64,000 nucleotides of DNA from JAJZKE01 sp963762395 (lineage in GTDB: Bacteria; Patescibacteriota; Saccharimonadia; Saccharimonadales; UBA4665): assembly GCA_963762395.1 (NCBI GenBank), contig CAVXKL010000004.1, positions 248,001 to 312,000 of the forward strand. The letters run 5' to 3'. Shown one piece after another: positions 57,253-64,000 of this stretch. The position numbers and the translations under genes were made by a program. The notes beneath the pieces are model-generated. The model saw nothing but the letters and a program-made list of their open reading frames with translations, ran no database searches and was not told the origin of the DNA. Within the stretch, counting starts at the first letter, position 1. Each line of letters begins with the position of its first letter.

Positions 57253-59034
57253 ATGAGTTTTCGACTGTTCAGACTGCGCTTCCGAAGACGGCTCCGTCAA
57301 AGTGAAAAAAGAGCAGGCGATATTAGTCAGCAGGCTGAACTTGACTTCGAAAACTATCTCCTAAGAAGGCTCGGTAAATTGCAAAAAGTAAGACGATTTG
57401 TTGGTACCTGGGTCCTACTTCTTATTATTGCCATTTTGGGTACAGCCAGCCAAACTTATCTTTTAAGCAACTATTATCAAAAACTAGAACCAGTACCCGG
57501 AGGCATATATAACGAAGGAGTCTTAGGCACCTTTACAACCGCCAACCCGATTTATGCCCAGAGCAGTATAGACACAAGTGTCTCAAAACTAATCTTTGCT
57601 TCACTGTTTACGTATAACTCCAATAATCAGTTGGTTGGTGAACTAGCCAACAGCTATCAAGTTAACTCTCTTGGCAATGTCTACACAGTCCATTTAAAAC
57701 CCAATCTGACTTGGCAAGATGGCCAGCCGTTAACTTCTAAAGACATAGTATTTACATATAATCTTATTGAAAACCCAGATGCTCAATCACCGCTATTTAA
57801 TAGCTGGCAGGGTGTCAATGTAACAGCTAATGGTCCATTAATAGTTACTTTCAACCTGCCCGATGCTCTAGTTTCTTTCCCAGAAGATCTAACGAACGGC
57901 GTATTACCCGAGCACTTGTTAAATACCATACCAGCTAGTGAAATGCGCTCTGCCACCTTTAATACTCAAAACCCAGTCGGCTCCGGACCTTTTTCCTGGC
58001 AAAGTATCTTCGTTAACGGCACAACGCCGACTAACGCCGAAGAACAAATAGCTCTTCTACCCTTTAATAAATATGTCTTAGGTAAGCCAAGACTCGATGA
58101 ATTTGTTGTTCACGCTTACGCCGATCCCCAGGACTTAATAAATGCCTTTACTTCAGGACAGTTAAACGGCGCCGAAGGACTTGACGAAGTGTCTTCTGAG
58201 ATTGCCAACATGAAAAGTGCCGAGATCCACAACTTTATTTTAAAAGCGGGCGACTATGTTTTTTTCAATGTTTCATCAGGCGTTTTGTCTAACCAATCGG
58301 TAAGATCAGCTCTTGTTCAATCAGTTGATGTGCCGAATATAATAGCTAGCCTTGGCTACCCAACCCATGAGGTAAATGAACCGCTGCTTGAGGGACAGCT
58401 GGGATATAACCCAACCTACCGCGAACCAGCATATAACCTAGTATCAGCTGAAAATACTCTTGTCCAAACAGGCTGGAACCCAGGTCCAGGCGGCATTAGA
58501 ACAAACGCTAACCAGCAGCTTAGTTTTAGCCTGACTATCTCCAATACGCCAGAATATTTAAAGGTTGCTAACCAGCTTAAAAACTACTGGGCTAAGCTTG
58601 GTGTTAAAGTAACGCTTTACGTTGAAGATCCTAGCGATTTTAACACTGTCCTAGAAGAACACTCTTACCAAGCAGTCTTATACGGAATTTCAATTGGCAA
58701 TGATCCCGACGTCTTTGTCTACTGGGATGGAACCCAGGCCCAGGCTAACTCGCCAACCAGGCTTAATCTTTCCAGCTGGAACAACTCAACCGCTAATGAA
58801 TACCTTGAAGCAGGGAGGCTAAGCCTAAGCTCAGTCCTTAGAGTGGCGGAGTATAAGAATGTACTAGCTGCCTGGCAGCAAGACCTGCCGGCTCTAGGTC
58901 TTTACCAGCCAAGACTGCTATATATTACTAATGGCCCGATATTCGGCCTTGACGGTAATACCCTCAACAGCAACACGGATAGATTCAGTAACGTCGAGAA
59001 CTGGGAAATAAACGAGGCTAAGGTAACAAATTAA
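57253..59034 (+). CDS. ABC-type family 5 solute-binding protein
   Basis: A 593-residue protein. The N-terminal 50 residues are basic, then one membrane helix (about residues 54-75) anchors it; there is no lipobox Cys. The rest is an OppA/DppA-like domain: YNSNNQLVGELANSYQVN, WQDGQPLTSKDIVFTYNLI, NPVGSGPF, NQSVRSALVQSVDV and TISNTPEYLKVANQLKNYW. It should bind peptides or similar solutes outside the cell. No permease or ATPase genes accompany it here, so its transporter must be elsewhere, or it has another role. It follows secG by 25 nt. Confidence 0.88.
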   Translation: MSFRLFRLRFRRRLRQSEKRAGDISQQAELDFENYLLRRLGKLQKVRRFVGTWVLLLIIAILGTASQTYLLSNYYQKLEPVPGGIYNEGVLGTFTTANPIYAQSSIDTSVSKLIFASLFTYNSNNQLVGELANSYQVNSLGNVYTVHLKPNLTWQDGQPLTSKDIVFTYNLIENPDAQSPLFNSWQGVNVTANGPLIVTFNLPDALVSFPEDLTNGVLPEHLLNTIPASEMRSATFNTQNPVGSGPFSWQSIFVNGTTPTNAEEQIALLPFNKYVLGKPRLDEFVVHAYADPQDLINAFTSGQLNGAEGLDEVSSEIANMKSAEIHNFILKAGDYVFFNVSSGVLSNQSVRSALVQSVDVPNIIASLGYPTHEVNEPLLEGQLGYNPTYREPAYNLVSAENTLVQTGWNPGPGGIRTNANQQLSFSLTISNTPEYLKVANQLKNYWAKLGVKVTLYVEDPSDFNTVLEEHSYQAVLYGISIGNDPDVFVYWDGTQAQANSPTRLNLSSWNNSTANEYLEAGRLSLSSVLRVAEYKNVLAAWQQDLPALGLYQPRLLYITNGPIFGLDGNTLNSNTDRFSNVENWEINEAKVTN

Positions 59035-59063
59035 AAAACTTGTTAGACTAAATCTATCTAGGC

Positions 59064-59069
59064 TACAAT
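59064..59069 (+). promoter_or_regulatory. -10 box of tRNA-Leu(CAG)
   Basis: TACAAT at 59064-59069, 11 nt before the first base of the tRNA. Confidence 0.4.
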
Positions 59070-59080
59070 ATAAGACCTAC

Positions 59081-59167
59081 GCGGATGTGGCGGAATGGTA
59101 GACGCGCTAGCTTCAGGAGCTAGTGATCATTTTGATCATGGAGGTTCAAATCCTCTCATCCGCACCA
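59081..59167 (+). tRNA. tRNA-Leu(CAG)
   Basis: An 87-nt class II tRNA. Acceptor arms GCGGATG/CATCCGC; anticodon stem CTAGC/GCTAG with loop TTCAGGA, giving anticodon CAG. A long variable arm (TGATCATTTTGATCA) and T arm GAGGTTCAAATCCTC follow, with CCA encoded. It reads CUG codons. Confidence 0.95.
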
Positions 59168-59250
59168 CGTACAAGCATTATAAACTCTGTTAGCCGAGAG
59201 CTTTTCTATTAATGATATAATTACTCACAAATATCAATAAGGAGGATAAA

Positions 59251-60066
59251 ACGGCTGACTTAGGTCTTGAAAAGCTAGGTGCTTATGTCGAGGGCTGGGC
59301 TAGAACTGCACCAAGTCTAAGCGATGTTGATGACGTTACTCATGATGCTATGGATGCTCTTGTTGAAGCAGGTATGGTGCAATATAAAGCTGATGGATGG
59401 GATTTTAAACTCCATGAAAAACATCCTGATGCTCCAAAAGCCGAGTTTAAATTAATGATCCGAAAGGCTCCTGGAGTAGACACCAACCCAGCGTACTATG
59501 ACAGATTTACTCTACCTTCAGTTTTAGAGGCGGGAAAATCTGGGCAGCTGGATGGCGTTACGTATGTTCTTGGTTATCCTAATGCAGGTACCGCAATTGC
59601 TGCGGCTTATGTGCGCCTAGCAAAGGCTTATTTGGGGGTAGAACTAACCCAGTTGGAACAAGCCAAGATTGATCATGACGATGGCACGAGAGAGCTTGGA
59701 GATATAATAAGTACCTTCTTGGAGGGGGAATTAGCGCGGACGGTTGACGATACTACTACGGGTGGAGACACTAAAATTGAGGGGTGGAGGAAAGTCGTAC
59801 AGCAAGGCCTCTCTTATGCCGGCCTGGAATTAATTGTCGAAAGAGATCCACTCGGCACAGCTTTAGTGAGAGAGCGTACAGGTGCAGGAGTATACCCTTC
59901 CATTCACTGGCTGACATTAGCCCAACATGCAGTTCATGTTCTTGACTTACCCAGTGAAGCCATACAGAGGGCATTGACATATCCCGCAAGATTGTACGAA
60001 TGGAACGTTGCAAATAATAATCTTGGCAGTCTTCCTGACCCAGATCTTATCTCATTACCCACATAA
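59251..60066 (+). CDS. unknown protein with a probable ACG start
   Basis: A 271-residue soluble protein of no recognised family. The first ATG in frame is at 59350, but AAGGAGG (59239-59245) is followed after 5 nt by ACG GCT GAC at 59251, in frame and open. The extra 33 residues (ADLGLEKLGAYVEGWARTAP onward) read as normal protein. Later regions include AGTAIAAAYVRLAKAYLGVE and LITLAQHAVHVLDLPSEAIQ-like helices. G-rich codon choice differs from the core genes. It lies directly behind a tRNA gene, a common insertion site. Confidence 0.6.
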   Translation, partial: TADLGLEKLGAYVEGWARTAPSLSDVDDVTHDAMDALVEAGMVQYKADGWDFKLHEKHPDAPKAEFKLMIRKAPGVDTNPAYYDRFTLPSVLEAGKSGQLDGVTYVLGYPNAGTAIAAAYVRLAKAYLGVELTQLEQAKIDHDDGTRELGDIISTFLEGELARTVDDTTTGGDTKIEGWRKVVQQGLSYAGLELIVERDPLGTALVRERTGAGVYPSIHWLTLAQHAVHVLDLPSEAIQRALTYPARLYEWNVANNNLGSLPDPDLISLPT

Positions 60067-60134
60067 GACTTAGCGTTTGCACCAGACATAATCGTTATAT
60101 ATTTGTATGGGTTTGATATAGTTGAGCGGAGACC

Positions 60135-60566
60135 ATGGATAATCACGCATATTTTCAGCTAGATGCAAAAGCTATAGTAAAAAAAGACGATAAAATACTT
60201 CTTTTAATAACTAAGGATGGCTACTATGATTTCCCTGGCGGCAGAATGGATAAATCGGAAGTAGACTTAAGCCAGCACGATGTCCTAAGGAGAGAGTTAA
60301 AAGAAGAGCTTGGCGAGGATTTTCACTTTGATATAAAAAACATAGCCTTTGTTTCAAAGATAAAGTATTATGACCACGATCGAGAGAAGAGAATTGTTGT
60401 CATATTCTTTAGCGTTAATTATGTAAGTGGAGATATATTGTTATCTGATGAGCATGCCCATAGTCAATGGATTAATCCAATAGACACACTAGGTAGCCCA
60501 GAGAAATTTATATCTAAAGATGTGTACCGGCAGTATTCAGCCTACATTAAAAGTGTGAATAAATAG
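60135..60566 (+). CDS. Nudix hydrolase
   Basis: A 143-residue protein. The Nudix box is GGRMDKSEVDLSQHDVLRRE followed by LKEELGEDF; it has three more residues than the usual spacing between the Gly/Glu part and REUxEE. The key Glu residues are present, so a diphosphate-linked substrate is likely cleaved; which one is unknown. GCGGAG lies shortly before the ATG. It stands next to the unknown gene at 59251 in a small accessory block. Confidence 0.88.
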   Translation: MDNHAYFQLDAKAIVKKDDKILLLITKDGYYDFPGGRMDKSEVDLSQHDVLRRELKEELGEDFHFDIKNIAFVSKIKYYDHDREKRIVVIFFSVNYVSGDILLSDEHAHSQWINPIDTLGSPEKFISKDVYRQYSAYIKSVNK

Positions 60567-60688
60567 CTGTATAACTTAAGAATCGTCCAAAAGACTTATC
60601 TTCAACAGCACTAAGCATAAGCTATATTGCATATTAAAGATAAAAACGCTAGAGTTATTCTTAGGATAAAATTAATTAGAAGGTTATC

Positions 60689-61243
60689 ATGAAATATATA
60701 ATCGTTTTGATAGTAATAGTAATACTAGCGGTGATCGTGTTCGAAGTGTTAAAAATGTCAAAAGCCAAAAAACTTAAACAAGGCGGCAAGGATCAAACAC
60801 CTCCTGTTGATCAGGAAATGTCGACAAGTATGCCTAGTGATCAACCAAGCTCATCTACGTCTTCAGACATGTCAGCTACACCATCAAGCCCCCAGCCAAT
60901 GACGGATTACTCTAAGCCGACTTCAATGGACACAAGTAGTACTTCCAGTTCGCCAACTAGCACCTTAGGCAATACAACTGACTCATACTCGGCTGAACCA
61001 ACAACTACAGCTGTACCTAGTGAACCCGTCAGTATACCTTCCAGTGAAGAACCGATGTCTCTGCCTTCGCCTAGTAACCTATCAGATAATTCAACCCCTT
61101 CACCAGATACATCGCCGCCAGACAGCACATTTAATGTATCTCCGCCTAGTGAAGAACCTACAGCCACGGCTATGCCAGCTACACCTTCAATGAAAGAAGA
61201 GAAACCTTCGGCTACTGAAAACGATTCATCTCAACCTAATTAG
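60689..61243 (+). CDS. membrane-anchored Ser/Thr/Pro-rich protein
   Basis: A 184-residue protein. Residues 2-19 form one membrane helix (IIVLIVIVILAVIVFEVL), followed by a basic stop (KAKKLKQGGK). The rest is low-complexity Ser/Thr/Pro with repeated EP and SPS motifs, probably disordered and possibly extracellular. GAAGG lies 6 nt before the ATG. Such stalk-like regions often span the wall or carry glycans; no enzyme domain is present. Confidence 0.6.
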   Translation: MKYIIVLIVIVILAVIVFEVLKMSKAKKLKQGGKDQTPPVDQEMSTSMPSDQPSSSTSSDMSATPSSPQPMTDYSKPTSMDTSSTSSSPTSTLGNTTDSYSAEPTTTAVPSEPVSIPSSEEPMSLPSPSNLSDNSTPSPDTSPPDSTFNVSPPSEEPTATAMPATPSMKEEKPSATENDSSQPN

Positions 61244-61314
61244 TGTTTAAACCGTAAGACCTTAAGTTCGTCTATATGCTATTATTTTAACTGTAGTTAA
61301 GAGTATGTTATTCA

Positions 61315-62955
61315 ATGAGTAAAATAGCCCATTATCTTCAAGAACATCTTGTCGGTGAAGTAATGACTTCAGTCGATGCCAGAAAATACTTTGCCACCGA
61401 CAGCAGTATTATTGCCATTCCACCTGCTTTAGTTACTTATCCTAGAAATGAAAGTGACGTTAGAAAGGCTGCTAGGTTTACTTGGCAGCTAGCTGAGAGG
61501 GGCCGAGTAATACCCATAACTGCTCGTGGCTCAGGTTCGGATGCGACAGGCGCAGCTATAGGTATGGGCTTAATGCTTGTTTTCCCAGCCCATATGAACA
61601 GGATATTAGAACTAGACACTAAATCTGGTGATGTCGTAGTTGAACCAGGTATCAACTTTGCTAAACTAGAACAAACACTGCAAACGCACGGTCGATATAT
61701 ACAGGCTTATCCGGCCAATGCTGAGTACTCAACCATTGGCGGTGCTGTCAGTAACAATATTGCCGGGGAAAAGTCTCTTAAATACGGCAGTATCGGCTCA
61801 TCCGTTAAACGAATGAGGGTAGTCCTAGCTAACGGCGAAGTTATTGAAACAGAACGCCTCACAAAAAGGGATCTAAGTAAGAAGCTAGGACTTGCTACCT
61901 TTGAAGGTGAGTTATATAGGGCTATTGACGCCTTACTTGAAGAAAACTCTGAACTGGTAAATTCAATGATTAAACCAACCACTAAAAACAATGCTGGATA
62001 CAACCTGTCTTTAGTTAAAGGTGATGATGGCTCATTTGATCTTTCACCGCTCTTTATTGGCAGTCAGGGAACATTGGGCATAATTACCGAAATAACTCTA
62101 GTTTCAGACAACTACACGCCAAACACCACCTTAATAATGACTTGTTTTGATGAACTAGAAAATGTCCAACTGGCTATTAACGAGCTAAGAAGCCCTAAGA
62201 CACGTCCTAGCATGATGGAAATTGTTAACCAGGGATTAATTGAAGCAGTTAACGCTGTTAATCCAAACCAGCTAAAGGACCTTTTGCCCACACCAACACC
62301 AGCCTACGTCCTATATGTTGAATTTGATGACCCATCTGAACATAGCCAGAAAAAAGCAGTCCATCATGCTCATAAGATATTAGATAAACTAGCCACAAGC
62401 ATTGAAGTCGAAACAAAGCCAGAAAGCCAGCAAAAAATGCTTAAAGTCAGACAATCCTCATGGTCATATATAGCCCATAACGACGGTCTTAAAAAAGCTA
62501 CCCCACTTATTAATGACTCAGCTGTCCCACCTGAAAGACTTAGCGATCTAATAAACGGTATATATGGTCTATTCAGACAAGTAAATATTAAACCAGTAGC
62601 TTTTTGGGGCCATGCTGGTGACGGCATTCTAAAGATTCAGCCCCACCTTAACCTTACTCAAGTCGGTGACCGACAAAAAGCATTCAAGCTGCTCGATGAC
62701 TACAATAAATTAGTTATTAACCTAGGCGGTACAATATCTGCCGCCAGTGGTGATGGTCGTCTAAAAGCGCCTTATCTTGAATCTCTCTACGGCCCAGAAG
62801 TCTATGCTCTCCTAGGCAAAGTCAAACATATCTTTGATCCCTATTCTACTTTAAATCCAGGCGTTAAATTCGGTACAACTATAGAAGACATTAAACGTCA
62901 ACTGCGATCAGACTATACCTTTGGCCATCAGTACGAACATATACCAAGAAGCTAG
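61315..62955 (+). CDS. FAD-linked oxidoreductase (GlcD/D-lactate dehydrogenase-like)
   Basis: A 546-residue flavoenzyme. The PCMH-type FAD domain has ITARGSGSDATGAAIG, VVVEPGINFAKLEQTL, and STIGGAVSNNIAGEKSLKYG. The C-terminal FAD-oxidase domain has FWGHAGDGILKIQPHLNLTQ and DPYSTLNPGVKFG. No Fe-S motif is visible. It may oxidise D-lactate, glycolate or a similar 2-hydroxyacid; the substrate is not determined. Its stop codon lies 2 nt from the convergent tRNA gene. Confidence 0.88.
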   Translation: MSKIAHYLQEHLVGEVMTSVDARKYFATDSSIIAIPPALVTYPRNESDVRKAARFTWQLAERGRVIPITARGSGSDATGAAIGMGLMLVFPAHMNRILELDTKSGDVVVEPGINFAKLEQTLQTHGRYIQAYPANAEYSTIGGAVSNNIAGEKSLKYGSIGSSVKRMRVVLANGEVIETERLTKRDLSKKLGLATFEGELYRAIDALLEENSELVNSMIKPTTKNNAGYNLSLVKGDDGSFDLSPLFIGSQGTLGIITEITLVSDNYTPNTTLIMTCFDELENVQLAINELRSPKTRPSMMEIVNQGLIEAVNAVNPNQLKDLLPTPTPAYVLYVEFDDPSEHSQKKAVHHAHKILDKLATSIEVETKPESQQKMLKVRQSSWSYIAHNDGLKKATPLINDSAVPPERLSDLINGIYGLFRQVNIKPVAFWGHAGDGILKIQPHLNLTQVGDRQKAFKLLDDYNKLVINLGGTISAASGDGRLKAPYLESLYGPEVYALLGKVKHIFDPYSTLNPGVKFGTTIEDIKRQLRSDYTFGHQYEHIPRS

Positions 62956-62957
62956 GT

Positions 62958-63045
62958 TGGTGCGCGAGAGAGGATTTGAACCTCCACACCCTTGCGGGCA
63001 CAGCCACCTCAAGGCTGCGCGGCTACCTGATTACGCCACTCGCGC
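62958..63045 (-). tRNA. tRNA-Leu(GAG)
   Basis: An 88-nt class II tRNA on the minus strand. Acceptor GCGCGAG/CTCGCGC, anticodon stem CAGCC/GGCTG with loop TTGAGGT giving anticodon GAG. A long variable arm, T arm GGAGGTTCAAATCCTC and encoded CCA are present. It reads CUC and CUU codons. Confidence 0.95.
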
Positions 63046-63137
63046 ATAAATAGTGTCTAATAATGTTACTTTAGAAACCTAAACTAATGCAAATACTCTT
63101 ATGTTATGCTATTATCTCGTGAAGTATCGGCTACTTT

Positions 63138-63214
63138 GGGTGATTAGCTCAGTTGGCTAGAGCGCCAAGTCTACACCTTGGATGTCGGGGGTTCGAGTCC
63201 CTCATCACCCACCA
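63138..63214 (+). tRNA. tRNA-Val(UAC) with C33
   Basis: A 77-nt tRNA. Acceptor GGGTGAT/ATCACCC, D stem GCTC/GAGC, anticodon stem CCAAG/CTTGG with loop TCTACAC, T arm GGGGGTTCGAGTCCCTC and CCA encoded. The anticodon is TAC (Val), but position 33 is C instead of the near-universal T. Confidence 0.92.
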
Positions 63215-63274
63215 CTGATTTGTTGTCTTTTACTCTTCTTTAATATACAGTTGGTCGTATATAAAGGGGTTATT

Positions 63275-64000
63275 ATGGTATTTGTAATCATTGTACTTAT
63301 AATAGTTTTTCTAGTAGTTCTTCGTGGAATTAGAATAGTTAATCAATATGAGCGAGGGGTAGTATTTAGATTAGGTAAGATTCGTCTGCCTATTAAAGAC
63401 CCTGGTCTAAGACTAATCATTCCGATAGTTGATCAAATGCGCAAAGTTAATATGCGCATAATAACCCTACCGGTAGACTCACAAAAGGTTATAACCAAAG
63501 ACAATGTTTCAATTGATGTTGCTGCCGTTGCCTACTATAACGTTGATGATCCAGTTAAATCAGTCGTAGCTATTGAAAACGTAGCCTCGGCAACTTACCA
63601 GATAGCCCAAACTACGGTCCGTAACATTATTGGCCAAAGCGAACTAAACAAAGTCTTAAGTGAAACATCTAAAATCAACGAATCTATTAAAGCTATCTTA
63701 GACAAATCTACTAAAGCCTGGGGTATTTATGTCAACACAGTTGAACTTAAAGATATTAAGCTACCAGAAAGCATGCAAAATGCAATGGCTGCCGCCGCTC
63801 AAGCTGAACGTGAAAAGAGTGCCAAGATAATTGCTGCTGAAGGTGAACAACTTAGTGCGGCTAAATTAGGTCAAGCTGCCGATATTATCTCTAAACATCC
63901 AATAGCTCTACAATTACGTAATTTACAGGTGCTGACAGAAATATCTAGTGATAAAAACAGTACCATAATTTTTCCCGCTCAATTTATGGATACCGTGAAG
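63275..64000 (+). CDS. SPFH/stomatin-like (slipin) membrane protein, cut by the window end
   Basis: At least 242 residues, open to the last base. The N-terminal membrane segment (VIIVLIIVFLVVLRG) is followed by the band 7 domain: IVNQYERGVVFRLGKI, DPGLRLIIPIVDQMRKV, DSQKVITKDNVSIDVAAVAY and ATYQIAQTTVRNIIGQSEL. The Ala/Glu-rich helix AAAAQAEREKSAKIIAAEGE is also present. Stomatins organise membrane microdomains and often pair with NfeD proteins. AAGGGG is 6 nt before the ATG at 63275. The C-terminus is missing only because of the window edge. Confidence 0.9.
   Translation, partial: MVFVIIVLIIVFLVVLRGIRIVNQYERGVVFRLGKIRLPIKDPGLRLIIPIVDQMRKVNMRIITLPVDSQKVITKDNVSIDVAAVAYYNVDDPVKSVVAIENVASATYQIAQTTVRNIIGQSELNKVLSETSKINESIKAILDKSTKAWGIYVNTVELKDIKLPESMQNAMAAAAQAEREKSAKIIAAEGEQLSAAKLGQAADIISKHPIALQLRNLQVLTEISSDKNSTIIFPAQFMDTVK

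Noticed and set aside
59139..62985. A 19-bp inverted repeat (59139-59157 and 62967-62985) that might flank a mobile segment
   Set aside because: It is the shared T arm of two tRNA-Leu genes, expected from tRNA similarity.
1..64000. CRISPR arrays, rRNA genes, insertion sequences or prophage
   Set aside because: No regularly spaced direct repeats, rRNA segments, transposase, integrase or phage structural genes were found; the holin-like and baseplate-J-like proteins belong to families common outside phages.

Overview
The window reads as a contiguous piece of a small, low-GC bacterial genome of the Candidate Phyla Radiation (Patescibacteria), most likely a Candidatus Saccharibacteria (TM7) relative. 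This is an inference from gene content: a PrgI/VirB4-type secretion locus, compact overlapping operons, shortened informational enzymes (AlaRS, MetRS, UvrC), and stand-alone cell-wall hydrolases. TGA ends several genes (for example the VirB6-like gene, rsmA and atpA), so the glycine UGA code of Gracilibacteria/Absconditabacteria does not apply. Many genes start 6-9 nt after a good -10 box with no Shine-Dalgarno sequence, which suggests widespread leaderless mRNAs; others have clear GGAG-type sites.

Layout. 1-5.4 kb: a P-loop kinase and a set of membrane glycosylation or envelope genes (GT2 polyprenyl glycosyltransferase, two polytopic glycosyltransferase-like proteins, a flippase-like LPG-synthase TM protein). 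5.5-10.6 kb: a type IV secretion operon (pilin-like, pilin/VirB6 fusion, PrgI/VirB3-like, split VirB4, CHAP hydrolase), ending against a RelBE-type toxin-antitoxin pair whose toxin is frameshifted at a slippery heptamer. 11.2-19.1 kb: lower glycolysis (pyruvate kinase-like, pgk, tpiA), pcrA/uvrD helicase, a G5/DUF348 wall enzyme and rsmA. 19.1-25 kb: an accessory island of unknown genes, several with their own promoter, separated by copies of a repeat of up to about 160 bp.

25-35.3 kb: RRM RNA-binding protein, HIT protein, metG, tatD, cysteine desulfurase, and an ATP synthase operon (b, delta, alpha, gamma, beta, epsilon) with no a or c subunit genes in the window. 35.4-48 kb: mnmA, which probably uses sulfur from the desulfurase; a second toxin-antitoxin pair whose BrnT-like toxin has an in-frame TGA; alaS; an FtsA/PilM-like and baseplate-J-like pair; ruvX; mltG; a LysM-CHAP protein; obg; and an exonuclease I. 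48-59 kb: uvrA, DedA, bL25, an acidic tail-anchored protein, uvrC, aminopeptidase P, a holin-like protein, secG and a family 5 solute-binding protein. 59-64 kb: tRNA-Leu(CAG), an unknown gene with an ACG start, a Nudix hydrolase, an FAD-linked oxidase, tRNA-Leu(GAG), tRNA-Val(UAC) with an unusual C33, and the start of an SPFH/stomatin gene cut by the window edge.

The most unusual region is 19.1-25 kb. Repeat copies separate short genes of unknown function, and the minus strand of most copies carries a related short reading frame. No integrase, transposase, CRISPR array or rRNA gene was seen.
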